Positions 11,363-27,727 of a stretch of DNA of 64,000 nucleotides are shown one piece after another. The position numbers and the translations under genes are program-made. Location of the stretch: positions 6,973,001-7,037,000 of the forward strand of contig JANTQA010000015.1 in the NCBI GenBank assembly GCA_027625915.1, given 5' to 3'. Source of the stretch: Anaeramoeba flamelloides (Eukaryota > Metamonada > Anaeramoebidae). Within the stretch, counting starts at the first letter, position 1. Every line of letters begins with the position of its first letter. The notes below the pieces were generated by a model, which saw only the letters and a list, made by a program, of their open reading frames with translations, did no database searches and had not been told where the DNA came from.

Positions 11363-12749
11363 AAAGTAAAAAATGAGAAATATTTTTTATATTTTGTTAT
11401 GGATGATAAGCTCAAAAAAATTTAAAAAAATTTTTAGGTTCAATTTCACAAATTTGTTTAAATCTTATTTTTCTTTAACTTTGATACTTTTCAAACAGTC
11501 ACTGTGCAAAGAATATTTGGAAAGTCAACTAATTTTACAAAGTTTCTTTGACATTTAAACTAATAAAATGCTTTTTTCAAAGCTTATGGTAAAATAATTT
11601 CCAAAATGAAAAATGAAGCAAAAATTTTCAAACGTTTATTTGAATTTATCGGTTATATTTGAATTTTAAATGGGATAAAATTTCATCTGATTTTATCATT
11701 TTTCAGTAATTTAATATTCCTTTCATTTTAGGGTTATCGGTTTACCAAAAAATAATGAATATTATTTAGAATACAAAAGGAAACAACCAAATAAATATAG
11801 AGATTGCAAATTAGAATCAATTTCTTTGAAAATGTATTAGGAATAAAAAAAAGCCGGCCTAAGATGAAAATGAAAGTGAAAATTTTTCTCATTGATTATT
11901 AAAATACTGGTATTTGAATATCAAATGGGATAAAATTTCAGTGGGTTATTACTTTTTTCAATTCTAAAAATTCCTTTCATTTAGGGTTATTAGTTTACCA
12001 AAAATATTGAGCCCAATATAGATCATAAAAAAGAGACCAACACACAAATAGACTTCACAAAAATTACAATCTATTTTTCTGATTTTATCTATATTTGGAA
12101 ATGAAAAAAGCTAAATAAGCAAAATGAATAGAAAATTTTTTCCCATTTATTATTAAAATACTGATATCAATAAGAATTGTTATGATTATTTATAAAATGA
12201 TACACCTGAACAAAATATAATTTGAACTGGTTTTAATTTATCAAAAATAGTTTTTCAAAAATTGAATTAAAATATTTCTTTTTTTAATTGCAAAATATCT
12301 GTATTTTCGATCCTTGAAATGAAATCGAATAATCTGCTTCGAAGCTAATCACTTTTTAGCAATTAAAAAATGAATGGGGTATTTAAGGAGATGCATTCAT
12401 TGCCTATTTACCTTTTTTTGTATGTTAAAGTACTTGTAAAGGTATAAAAGTGTCAGGCAGGATCACCTTTTGTTAAAAAATATTTTTTGTCAAATAAATT
12501 ATTTTCAAATAAATTCAAACAAATTGTTCTTAGTTAAATTAAGAGAGAAAAGAAAAATAAAAGAGAAAAAAATTAAAATGATGCAGATGTGCATTTTATT
12601 GAATTTTTGTTTCAGAATAAATCCCTATTTTTTTTTTTTTTTAATCTTTTTAGAGACTTCATAAAAGAAAGTTTAAAAAACTATTTAATATCAAAAAGTC
12701 TAATTTTTATTTTTTTAATTAAATATATAAAAATATAAATTTAGAAACA
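11363..12749. other. Intergenic stretch, 1.4 kb, with a tandem duplication
   Basis: It holds the 252-bp tandem duplication (11625-12180). A TATA-like GGTATAAAAG near 12440 lies about 310 bp before the next start codon. No further gene is supported. Confidence 0.6.
11625..12180. repeat. Diverged tandem duplication, period about 252 bp
   Basis: AAATGGGATAAAATTTCA occurs near 11668 and again near 11920. GAAAATTTTTC followed by TTATTAAAATACTG occurs near 11878 and again near 12130. The spacing is 252 bp in both cases. A related segment in reverse orientation (TTTATCCCATTTAGAATTC) lies near 46336, so the unit is dispersed as well as tandem. Confidence 0.65.
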
Positions 12750-13034
12750 ATGAAAAGACTGTTTTGCGTTCAGTTAGATTGTTACAAATCACAAAAAAAC
12801 GGAGATGAGATTGGAAGAGAATTATTAAAAATTAAGCAAGATTTTTTAAAGGGGCCAAGAAGAACAAAACTAATCGTGTATGGTAGTGTTTCAGGGGTTT
12901 TAATTTTAATTGCTGGATATTTGATTAAAAGTAAATCGGAAGGTACACTTTCATATGATCTAAAACAATATGGATTTAGAATTATAATTATTGTAGTTTT
13001 ATCTTTGCTTGCACTATTTTATTCGAACCAATAA
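12750..13034 (+). CDS. Small protein with two predicted transmembrane helices, unknown
   Basis: This is a 94-residue single-exon frame with a true ATG in an A-rich context (AAACAATG). A basic, soluble N-terminal 38 residues (Cys-bearing, with KGPRRTK just before the membrane) is followed by a hydrophobic helix at about 41-58, a short polar loop, and a second helix at about 75-90 ending in SNQ. This hairpin topology suits a small ER or mitochondrial membrane protein. No family is recognised and an upstream exon cannot be excluded. Confidence 0.55.
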   Translation: MKRLFCVQLDCYKSQKNGDEIGRELLKIKQDFLKGPRRTKLIVYGSVSGVLILIAGYLIKSKSEGTLSYDLKQYGFRIIIIVVLSLLALFYSNQ

Positions 13035-14592
13035 ATGTATGTTTATAAATAAATTTTCATTATTGAAGTGCGTTATTTTATTTAGATCATGATTACTTAA
13101 TAAAAACACTTTTCATTTAATTTTTTTTTTTTTTGTTTTAAATTTGTTTCTTTGTTTTGATATACTAAATTTTAAATTTTAAATTTTAATTTTAAGGGAA
13201 GATTTATTACAGTAATAAAAAAAGCTGAAATTGAAAACAAACAATTTAATTTTTATCAGTACCAAATACCAATTAAAAATAAATAGAAAGTGGTGTACGA
13301 GAGTTTTCAACAAATCAACAATAAAAATCTTTGGTATTTTTAGTTAAAATTTAAAGTAGCAATACTTAGCTCCCAATATAAATCGATTTGAATTATTATC
13401 TTAAATTCAAGTACTGCAGTTGAGAAATGTCGCTCTGTGGTTTTTTTTACAAGATCTTGAAGATTTTTTTTTCATTTTTTTGATATTCCTCCGCTTTAAC
13501 ATTTTTCAAATGAGATTTGTTTTACTGGAATATTTGAACAAAATCCTTACTTTTGAAAAAAAATAATCCGTTTATCAAAAAGTATAAATTAAATAAAGTC
13601 TAATTGAATCGATTCTATACTACAAGCAAATAATCTTTTTTTCTATTACTTTAACCCAACCTTTAAAATTTACAATATCTGAAACAGGAATTATAATAGT
13701 CATGTGTTAGGTGTGAGTTGATGTTATTTTGGTTATTAGTAGATCGATGTTTGACTTGGTTTGGATGTTATAGTTTGTTAAAAAAGGCAATTTTTGGAAA
13801 TTTTCTTTTTTTTTTAAGAGCTAGAATTGAAAAGCTTACCCGAGATCTGGTAAATATTTTATATTAAAACTTTTAATTTTTGTGATGTAAAATTGAAATA
13901 TTTTCATTTTCTGATACTCTCTTCGCTTCAAAATATAAAAATTTTTAAATTTTAACCAGAAATAAATCAAACTAAAGCTAATGTAAAATGTTCAATTGGT
14001 AACTCACAACTCACAGATTTTTCTCTCTACCAAATCATTTTGACTTGTAATCATCAATTTGGATTTGGAATCAAAAATGAATTGATAAAAATTGACTTGT
14101 AAAATATCAAGGCAAATCTCATAGCAGGTCAAAGATTGATCAACTAATAACCAAAATAACATCAACTCGCACCTAACACATGACTATTATAATTCCTGTT
14201 TCAGGTATTGTAAACCTTAATAAAATTTCAAAATGTCAAATTATTTTCTAAAAATGATCTCTCAAGATTTGCCAAATGAAAATTCCTCACCAAACAGTGA
14301 TATTTCATTTCCTAATTATCACTCTTCGATCTAAAAACATTAAATATTACTTAACTAATATTTCTTTTTAATACAAAATATTTTGCAAATCTCGTGTAAA
14401 AACTGCCATCATATAAAACAATTTGGACTTTAAAATTAAAAAATATAAACAACCTAAAAAACAAGAAATTCCATTAAAGTATAAAGCTTAGGAAAATTCT
14501 TTTCATTTTTTTTATTCATTAAAAACATAAAATTATTTTTTAATTTCTCAATTTTTCAAGTACACCAAAATAAGAAAATTTAAAAGAAAAAA
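13035..14592. other. Intergenic stretch, 1.6 kb
   Basis: It contains a foldback element (13664-14217). Otherwise it is AT-rich sequence with homopolymer runs and no gene evidence. Confidence 0.65.
13664..14217. repeat. Foldback element, about 95-bp arms
   Basis: The left arm (about 13664-13760) contains GAAACAGGAATTATAATAGT and TTATTTTGGTTATTAGT. The right arm (about 14121-14217) carries the same sequence inverted, near-identical over about 80 bp. The spacer of about 360 bp has no open frame. Confidence 0.8.
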
Positions 14593-19216
<4,624 letters not shown>

Positions 19217-20296
19217 TTCATTTTAATAATTAATAGTGATTATAATCATGAATTTAATCATTATCAGACTTGCTTTTTGAAAATAATTTAAAAAAAAATT
19301 ACCTTGTATAATTAGTTAATTTGTTGAATAAAAATTTTTAATTTTTTTTCTCTTCTCTTTTTTGTTATTATCTCTATCTACAAAAAAAAAATTAAACATT
19401 TTCAAATATTTTTCATAAAAAAAAAAAAAAAAAAAAAATCAATAAAATTATAATATTATTTTATTTATTTTCTTTTCTTTTTTCAATCACTGATTTAAGT
19501 GATAATAAAAAAAAATAACAATTTAAAACAGGACTTTTCCAAAATTAATTTAAAAGTATTGATTTGATTTTATTTTGAGAGAAATAAATTTCCTATTTTT
19601 CCTTTTGGAAAAATAAATTTAAATTATATTTAATTTATAAACTTGAAAGGAAAAAAAAAATAAAAATAAATTTCATCCAAGAAATAACTCATCGTTAGAA
19701 AGTACATTTTTCATTATAACTGTTAAATTAGTCTATGTAGTTTTATAATAGTAAGAATCTTGTATTTTTCATTAGTGTTGTTTTTTTTTTTTGTTTTCTT
19801 TTTGAGAATTTTTAAGATCAAGTTTTTTTACTATTTTGTCATTCAAAAAGATTTATTTTAAGGTTATTGTCATTTTCAGTGTATTTGATTCATACTCGAT
19901 TAGTAGCCTGAAACTAGAAAAGGTTTTATGAAATTTCTTTTCTTTTGGTTGACTAAATTCAAATAACAAAAAATAACATTTCAGAGGATCACGTATGTCA
20001 AAAAATCCCATTCCATAATAAAGTTAAAAAAATTTTCAATTTTACAAAAATCAAAATTCTGAAAAATAAGTCCAGTTGTTTCTTTATTTTATTTATTCCA
20101 ATATTTAAATTTCTTCGATTATAAACTAATTGTTTCCTTTTGTCACCAAAATTATTTTGATTTAATTTAATCTAATTTATGGTTATTTTGTAACCCTCTT
20201 AATTTCACAGAGTAAAACTTTTGGAACATTCTTTTTGATAAAAATAACCCCTTTGAGAAATAAAAAAAAAATGAAAAAAAAATCTTCTAAATTTTA

Positions 20297-20404
20297 AAAA
20301 GTGCCAAAGAGGAACAATATGAAACTAATATAGTTTTTTTCACAATTATTATTTACAAACCTTCAAATTATAAATTTTGTGCTGCTATTTGGTGCTTTTT
20401 TTCA
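20297..20404. repeat. Small TIR element, family M3, copy 1
   Basis: The left end reads AAAAAGTGCCAAAGAGG. The right end, reverse-complemented, reads AAAAAGCACCAAATAGC. A second copy with the same end and similar length lies at 47718-47835. Confidence 0.5.
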
Positions 20405-20990
20405 AAATTGTAATCTTTTTTGATTTTTTATTTATGGGAGATAGTGGCCACATCACATTATATTGGTTATCTTTTATTGTTGCTTGGTCTAAAATAATTA
20501 TATTAAATTATCTTTTTTAAATTTCAAACAAAAAAATTGTAACCGTAATGATTAAAACCTTTAATTTCCTAACTTCTGCAAATTTTTTTTCAAGAAATTG
20601 TATTATTAATTAAAATTTTCTTCGAAATACAATGACTTAAACTTCAAAATTGATTTTTCCTTCTATATACTAAGCTAAATTTCTTAAAATATGGGAAGAT
20701 TTTTCATCAGAAAAAAATTTGTTTAATTGTTTGTTTTTTTTTTTTTTTATAACAATATATTTTACTAAAGTGTTTAGAGATAATAACCAATATAGACTAA
20801 TCAATAAAATATAGTGTAATCATTTTATTTTTTGAAAGACAAATGAAAAAAGAAAAAAATAATAATAAGAAAGTTTGCCCCTAATTTTGAAATTTTGCTT
20901 AGTGTGTTGAATTAGATTTTTATTTTTAAACAAAAAGAAAAAAACCAGTACATGTTTTATTGATGATAGGGTTTTTATGTTCTTTTACAG

Positions 20991-21055
20991 AACTTTGTCA
21001 ACTTTATGGTGTAAAAAACCCACTTCCCACAAGAAGGAAGGTGATTATTTTATAG
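20991..21055 (+). other. Orphan coding-exon candidate
   Basis: This 65-base island of higher GC is framed by a strong acceptor (TTCTTTTACAG) and donor (GTAAGT). One frame is open throughout and reads TLSTLWCKKPTSHKKEGDYF. No neighbouring exon could be joined convincingly, and joining to the transporter gene does not keep frame. It could be part of an unrecognised gene or a UTR exon. Confidence 0.35.
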
Positions 21056-22117
21056 GTAAGTAATTGAAACCCTTGTAATAATCATTTTTTTTTATTGAAA
21101 TTAAATATAAAATTTTTTTCTCCAAAATCGGTGTAATTATTAGTTTATTGTCTAGAAAACTTTTAATAAAAATTTTTTAAAGTAAATACCTTAGTTTTTG
21201 ATTCAATATGTATTATTATATCGCTCAATTTGATATTATAAATTTACATATAAATAAACAAAAATGGAGAAAATTTTATCTTGGAAATATAAAAATATTT
21301 TCATTAAGTAAAAAACACCTAATTTTCATAATATTTCAAAATAAGATTACTTCTTTAAAAATGGGAGTGGTCTTTTTAATTCTTTAGGATTGGTATAAAA
21401 TAAATACAATAAGTTTAAAAATGACTTATTATTAAAAAAATACACACAGGGTTGCCAAAAAACACAATTTAAAACGAAACCTATTGAATGTTGTTTTAAA
21501 AAAGTATGTAATTTTGTTTTACAGTCCAAATGAAAATTAATATTTGTTATTGAAGATATTTATTCATTGAGAATACCAAATTAAGTTAAATATTAATACC
21601 AATTGGTTCAATAACTAAGGTATTTATTTCAAAATTTGTATGTTGGAAAATTTCCCAAAAACGAAAAAATAATATCACACATTTTTTAGAGAAAACAATT
21701 TTATATTTAATTTCAATAAAAAATTGATATTGTGAAAAGGGTATAAATTTTTTTGTAAACAAGAAAATTTATTTATATGTTTTCAATGCTATTTGTAATT
21801 TGTTGAGATTAAACACAGTATAAAATCGATTTTTTCGATTAAAAATAAAATAAAATACTCCAATTTTCGTCCATAAAAGATATCCCAGAATATTGAGGTT
21901 ATCAATTTAAATATTTTTTTTATGTAATACAATAATAAGAAACAAATTGAATTATTTACAATGATTAATAAATCGTAGTTAATGGTTTTTAATAATAATT
22001 AACTTTTTTGAAGATTGAGTTTAATGAATATATTTCAAAATAAATTTGTCCCTCTTTCTTGGAAATATCTTATACATATCTATATATCAATATATATATA
22101 TATATATTTATAAACTC

Positions 22118-22560
22118 TTTTTCAAAAATTGTGAAACACCTGAAATTTTAAATTGAAAAATAACAATTATCCTTTAGTATCCAAGAACAATTAATAACTA
22201 AATCTGATTGGTAATTCACTTTTAAGTCATTCTAAATGAATAAAAGCCTGATATATTAAAAATTAAAAAAAAAATAAAACCAAAAACTAAAAAAAATTGA
22301 GTAACAATTTTTGAAAAGAGTATTACGGATTTTTTATTACTGAACTTTCACTGAAAAAAAGTTGAACAACAAGATTTTTTAGGAATAATTAAATCCATTT
22401 TCAAAGACATTACATAGTCACAATTTTCCTAGTGATAATTTGTCTTTTCGAAGATCTCTTTTTTTTTTCACAAGATCTTTTTTTTTTAAAAAAAAAAGAA
22501 ATCAAAAAAAAAAAGAAAAAGAAAAAAAAAAAAAAGAAGTTAAAAATTTGAAAAAGCTAA
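22118..22560. repeat. Dispersed repeat, copy 1 (other copy at 37755-38215)
   Basis: Shared blocks in order with 37755-38215 include AAAGCCTGATATAT versus ACAGCCTGATATAT, ATTTTTTATTACTGAA, ACTGAAAAAAAGTT and ACAACAAGATTTTTTA. Both copies end in long A/T-rich inverted runs. Confidence 0.65.
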
Positions 22561-23184
22561 ACTAAAATTTGTAAAATAAGAAAAAATGATTTTCAAAATT
22601 AGAAAAAATGATTCTGATCCAAAAATTTGAAAATATTTTTTTGTTAAGAATCTGGAATAATCCCTCAAAAAAACTCCCATTAACATTAAAAAGTGAGTCA
22701 AAATTTTTGAAAAATAGTTATTATATATATGTGTGTGTCTTTATTATATTTATTTTTAAACCTATTTTTTTTTATTTTAACAAATATTTCTGAGAAAAAT
22801 CGCCTAATCGTAAGATTAAAAAATTTTCTAAAAACTTTTAAAATGGATAAAATATGATTTATAACCAATAAATACATTTTAATATAATTTATGAATAAAC
22901 ACAACCAATCGGATCCTTTTAAACTTGTTTTTTTTTTCGAAAACAATAATAAAATTATTTTATGTATTTATTTATTCAAAAATGTTAAATTGAAAACTGT
23001 ATTTCTTCACACAAATTGAAGAAATTGCTCAAAGTGATATTTCCTAAAAAATATATTGCCAGAAAATATTATTTTTTTTCCCTTCTTCTTCGACGATTCA
23101 TAATTTAAAAATTCAATGAAAAGATCAGATCTTGAGACTGAAAATTGATTTTTAATCAAATATTTCTTTTCAAAATGAATATTT

Positions 23185-23745
23185 ATTGCTGGAAAGTTGA
23201 TAAAGGAGTTTGTTAATTAAAATTTAATTGAATTTTTATTCAAATAATTACTTAATCTTCTTTGGGAAAAAAATAAATTCAAGTTACAATAGTCCTCATA
23301 CCTTTAAAACGCATACTCTACGATTACATTAACGTTAAAAAATAAGTAAAGAAAGTCAAAAATAAAAAGACATAAGGCTCTAAAAAAAATTGTCTACACG
23401 AATAACCAAGCTAATTTTTGATTTCTTCTCAAAATATTAACTCAAAAAAAAATTATCAACCTTATTTTCAAGAATTGTCCCTTAAAAAATTGTTTTTTAA
23501 ATACCTTCTGTAAATCATTCACTCAAAATGAAATAGTTCACAAAACAAACTTATCCTAAAATTCAAAGGACAAAGAATCATATCTATTTATTTCAAAATT
23601 CACTTTAAAAAATTGAAAAATCTTTTAAAAATGACAAATATTTTCTCTAAAGCCGATAAAGGAGTTTGTTAATCAATTTTAATTCTTTTTTTTTTTAAAA
23701 AATTTCTCTATCTTCTTCGTGAAAAAAATGCATTCAAGTCACTAA
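23185..23745. repeat. Two copies of a short dispersed repeat (third copy near 50800)
   Basis: GATAAAGGAGTTTGTTAAT followed by a T-rich stretch, CTTCTT and AATTCAAGT-like sequence occurs near 23200 and 23655. A diverged copy (GATAAAGCAGTTTGTTGAT) lies near 50810. The shared core is about 110 bp. Confidence 0.5.
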
Positions 23746-24073
23746 TCATTTAACAATGTCTGAATAACAAATGTGTCCATTTTGTAAAAACAAAATAAAC
23801 AATTCGTAATGACACAGCAATTGTTGTTTTTAAAATGGTTTGAAATCTTTACAATTTCAGGCAAAAATTATTTTTATCAAAAAGAAATAACAATTTTTTC
23901 TTTTTTTTCTTTTTTTAATAAATATTAAAAAGCAACCACCTTCTGTTTCAAAGTACTCAATCAAAATCAGATCCAAATATAAAAACGAAAAAGAAAACAA
24001 CAAAAAAACGAAAAAACAAAACAAGAAAAAACGAAAAAAGGAAAAAGAAAACAGCCCAAAAAATCCGAAAAAA

Positions 24074-25171
24074 ATGAACGAATTTCAATCTTTCTTATTA
24101 GTTCTCTGTCCCATTTGTTTTTTTACAGGTATTGGGAATGCAACATTAGCCTTAACACATTGGCAGATCTTGGTACCATTAACACTCAGTGTCTGGAAAT
24201 ATGACCTTGATCATATAATATTCATCTCTGTTGCTCTTGATTTCTTTTCTAGCCCGCTCTCAATTGTCTTGTTAAGATACTTCTTTTGTAAGAAAGGCGT
24301 CAAGCTCATTATACCTAAATTTGTCAATACCTTTGCAGTTGTTACTATCTTTTCAAGTTTAATCGGATGGTTTCTTCGCAAATATACATTAGAATACATC
24401 TCCAAGGTATTTGGAACAGGAATAAGCTGGGCGCTATTGTTCTTTTTCCTTGTTTTTTTTATGAAAAGCTTTCGTTTATTCAACAGAACAAAAGAAGAGA
24501 AGAAACAAAAAGAAATTTTCAAATTAAATTACACATCAGATCACGAAAAACAAGAACTCATTAATCCAAATATAAAAGATCAAGGTGATTTTTTTTTGCG
24601 ACAGTCTGAGAATCATCCAATTACAGAAAATACAGCAAGCCAAAGCAAAGGATCAAACAAAAGTGATAACAGTGCTAATTCGGCCTTATTATTGAATAAC
24701 GGTGATAAGAAACATGATCAGAAAAAGATGATTTTGGAAGAGGAATTAAAACCTTGGGTCGGTGATTTTCAAAAGAAGCAATTTAAGAATACATTCACAT
24801 TCTTTGTGGTGTTTCTAATTCCTACTTTTATAATGGGTGGGATTTTAGGTCTTGGCCCAGGTCTATTTTTAGGTCTTTTGGCGTCAAGTTTTTTTGGGTT
24901 TGGTCCTTTAAATGCATCTGTAGTAGCAAACTTTTTGATGGAATTGCAAATGATGGTCCTCGTAATTGGCTACCTGGTAGAAAATAAAGCCAACTATTCA
25001 TTTTTCCTCCCTAGGTTTTTTTCACTTTTGCCCTGTTCATTGGCTGGTGCAATAATTGGCTCTATTTATTCGGTGAAAATTTCAAAACTAAAAGTATTAA
25101 TTGTAAATTCTTTCATTTTTTTTATTGGGTTTGTCATTTCAGTAATTGTTTATCTAATCAAAAGCCAATAA
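24074..25171 (+). CDS. TauE/SafE-like multi-pass membrane transporter
   Basis: This is a single-exon frame of 365 residues. The ATG follows a purine-rich leader, and a TATA-like AAATATAAAAACG lies about 100 bases upstream. The two hydrophobic halves each have about four helices: residues 5-140 and 235-362. The first half opens with FFTGIGNATLAL and the second with MGGILGLGPGLFLGLLASS, the paired Gly-rich motifs of the TauE/SafE (sulfite exporter) superfamily. Between them lies a polar cytosolic-type loop of about 90 residues rich in Lys, Asn and Ser, longer than in bacterial members but usual in eukaryotic ones. Transport of a sulfur-containing or organic anion is inferred from the family; the substrate cannot be read from sequence. 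The frame is open for about 47 codons upstream without a Met, so an extended N-terminus from an earlier exon is possible but less likely. Confidence 0.82.
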   Translation: MNEFQSFLLVLCPICFFTGIGNATLALTHWQILVPLTLSVWKYDLDHIIFISVALDFFSSPLSIVLLRYFFCKKGVKLIIPKFVNTFAVVTIFSSLIGWFLRKYTLEYISKVFGTGISWALLFFFLVFFMKSFRLFNRTKEEKKQKEIFKLNYTSDHEKQELINPNIKDQGDFFLRQSENHPITENTASQSKGSNKSDNSANSALLLNNGDKKHDQKKMILEEELKPWVGDFQKKQFKNTFTFFVVFLIPTFIMGGILGLGPGLFLGLLASSFFGFGPLNASVVANFLMELQMMVLVIGYLVENKANYSFFLPRFFSLLPCSLAGAIIGSIYSVKISKLKVLIVNSFIFFIGFVISVIVYLIKSQ

Positions 25172-26829
25172 TAAGACGACCTATAATTTGAAATTTTGAT
25201 TATTTTCTTTTTATATTTCAATTCAGAAAATGTGTTCCTATTGAAAACCCCAGTTATCAGGGTTTTAAACCCATCTCTTTGTGAATACTTTCCAATTTTT
25301 ATTTATTTTTTTTATCATTCGTAAAAATATTGATCTGTGAAATTTTCAAATCAATTAAACAATATTAATCAGACACTTATTTCTATTGATGAAAAAGACT
25401 AGTGAGTGGTTAAATACCCATTTTTCAAATTATTCAAAACCTCTTTTTTTTTTTTATTGTCCCTAATAAAACATTGAATTTAGTATAAAATAGTTTACAT
25501 AAGACCAAATCCTTTTGAAGGGATACTCCTTGGCGCTTTAAGATAATTTTATATTATTAATTGGATTTGTTTAACTTTTTTGTTATTTATCTAATTTTTA
25601 AGGAATTTGTTTTTTGATTTAAAAATTGTATACGAAAAATTAACTCTATTTTTTGAGATAAAGTTTCCATTTCGATCCTTCATTTTTTGATTATATGTTT
25701 TAATAATAGAACTTAAAGAAACCAATATCATATGTATTTATTAATTATTACAGATTAATGTAATCATTTCATATATAAGATTTTTATAATACGGAGTGCA
25801 GCTTCTAATTTGAAATATCGGCTTGCCAAGTCTTTTTCGATTATTAGGTGATATTGGATTTGATCTTTCTTCTCTGAATTGTATTTACTGCTTTTATAAT
25901 GAAAGAGGGTTAATTATAATTTTGACAATCTTTTGTATAAATAACTTTAATATATATATGTTAACTCAATAATTTTTGGTATACTTGAGACACAGATTTC
26001 TTTAAGGAAACCCCCTTTTTAATTTTGATTTACATTTAAAAAAAAAACTTTTTTATCAAATTTTAATTTAAAGTTATTAAAAAAAGTGGTAAATTTTTGT
26101 TTTCAAATGATTAATATTATTATTAAAGAAAATTTCAGAGAAGGTGTTTTGGTAATCAAATTGGGATGAATCTTTTAATTTTTATGTTTCTTTTTTTTTT
26201 TTTTTTTCATTCAAAAATGTTTTAAAAAATGTCTTTGCATATAAAAATATATGCACAAGTTTATTTAGGATAATACATAAAACAAAAAAAAAATAAAAAA
26301 AAAAAAAAAAAGGTGTGGATTAATCCCAAATATTGTTTTCTTTTGGAAGTGGGTAAATTTTCTCATTTTTAAAAACATAATTAATTATGGAAATTTTATG
26401 AGAATAAATTTATTGTTATTATGATATATTGAAACTTTGGATACAAAATATAATTTTATACTTTATATATTAAAAGAACTCAAAGAAAATCAGAATTGAG
26501 TTCTTTATTTTTTATTTTTTTTATCAAATTTTTGGGTTTATTATATTAAGTTTTCAATTGAGAAATATGTTTAGGGAATATTTGAAATTAACCAAACAGT
26601 TAAAACAGAAAATAGACTGTGAAATGTATTTAATTCAAAAAAAAAAATTCTTTTTTTGGGCCAAACAATAAAGACCACCTTTACAAGATATATTCGTCCA
26701 AATCAAAAATGTAAAAAAAAAATAAATTTTCCATATGCTATTTTCAAAGATTTGTTTTCTTTTTGGTCTTTTAAATTTGAATGAATACAAACATGCAATA
26801 ACCTTGGATTTCTCTTCCCGTTACTATTT

Positions 26830-27290
26830 TATTATTTTTTTACAAAAGATTTTTTAAAAAAATATTTTGAAACCCCTTTTTTTAAAAATATTGTTATCAA
26901 AATAAGGATAAACATATTATTTTTTAAATCAAGTGACACATTACTCAAATTTAGAACTTTTACAAATGAAATAAATAGATATCCATATGTATTAAAAAAA
27001 AATAAATCTGAAAATAACACATATAAAAAAAATAAAAACAGTAAAAAATGTGTTTATTGTACTAAGTATTATGAAAATATTAATCACTTTATTTGGTAAT
27101 GGGAAATATATAAATTTATCAGAATCAAATGGAAAAAAAAATTGTCAACAATTTTAGATAAGAAACTATCTGAAAAATGTATGACTGGGAAAAAAACGAA
27201 GAAACTCTTTAAAATGACTATTCAAAATAATGAAAATTTACTGCGCTTGTCGGGAATTTTTCATCAAAGCTCTTATTGTTGGAAAACGAA
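26830..27290 (+). mobile_element. Remnant of the 3' coding end of a non-LTR retrotransposon
   Basis: The translated plus strand reads LLKFRTFTNEINRYPYVL, then KKCVYCTKYYENINHFIW. This matches in order and spacing the region of the LINE at 35703-37115 that reads ILKLRNYTNYLNRYSYFM, then FCQLCK and DLDHFLWNCP. It is the CxxC...H zinc-knuckle end typical of LINE ORF2 proteins. The frame carries stops; the reverse transcriptase part is absent. Confidence 0.6.
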
Positions 27291-27328
27291 AAAGTAATTA
27301 AGAAAAAATAAAAAAAAAGTAATTACCG

Positions 27329-27517
27329 TCAGTTCCACTTGTAAGACACAAACTTTCAACGGAATTTAAGGCACATAAAATCTCCAATTAAGGCATAAAA
27401 TTTGGATTTTTTTTTTTTTTACAATTTATTTTGCTCGAATATGAATTTTGTTCCATAATTTGAGATTATTTTGTACCTTAAATTTAGTTGAAGTTTGTGC
27501 CTAAAAGGTGGAACTGG
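27329..27517. repeat. TIR element, family M2, copy 1
   Basis: The left end reads CAGTTCCACTTGTAAGACAC. The right end, reverse-complemented, reads CAGTTCCACCTTTTAGGCAC. The arms extend about 70 bp through AAATTTAAGGCAC. The length is about 190 bp with a T-rich centre. Copies 2 and 3 are at 42191-42385 and 49245-49439. Confidence 0.8.
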
Positions 27518-27696
27518 CTGTATAAAAAAATGTTTAAATTATGGTACCTAGAGTCCTACTCTGTCGCTCGTGGAATACTCGTTATTAATCGGGATTGTGT
27601 AATTTTTATCGGTAATTGTAAATATCTCTATCATTTATTTGGTCCTCATATGTATTTTTGGTGAATATTTTTTAAATTTGGTTTGACAAATAATAG

Positions 27697-27700
<4 letters not shown>

Positions 27701-27726
<26 letters not shown>
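27701..27726. repeat. (AT)13 microsatellite
   Basis: A pure AT dinucleotide run, followed shortly by an AAAT-type tetranucleotide run near 27787. Confidence 0.95.

Positions 27727-27727
<1 letters not shown>

Larger units (their letters stand above)
19217..24073. other. Intergenic stretch, 4.9 kb
   Basis: It holds a small TIR element (20297-20404), an orphan exon candidate (20991-21055), one copy of a dispersed repeat (22118-22560), and two copies of a third repeat (near 23185 and 23640). The 140 bases before the transporter start are very A-rich and purine-rich and probably form its leader. Otherwise nothing. Confidence 0.6.

Noticed and set aside
11373-11558. Phe/Leu-rich frame after the secreted-protein gene
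   Set aside because: Hydrophobic residues here come from T-rich DNA. It lies in the 3' flank with no other support.
24211-24564. Frames on both strands within the transporter gene
   Set aside because: They overlap a long frame with clear membrane helices and family motifs; these are by-products.
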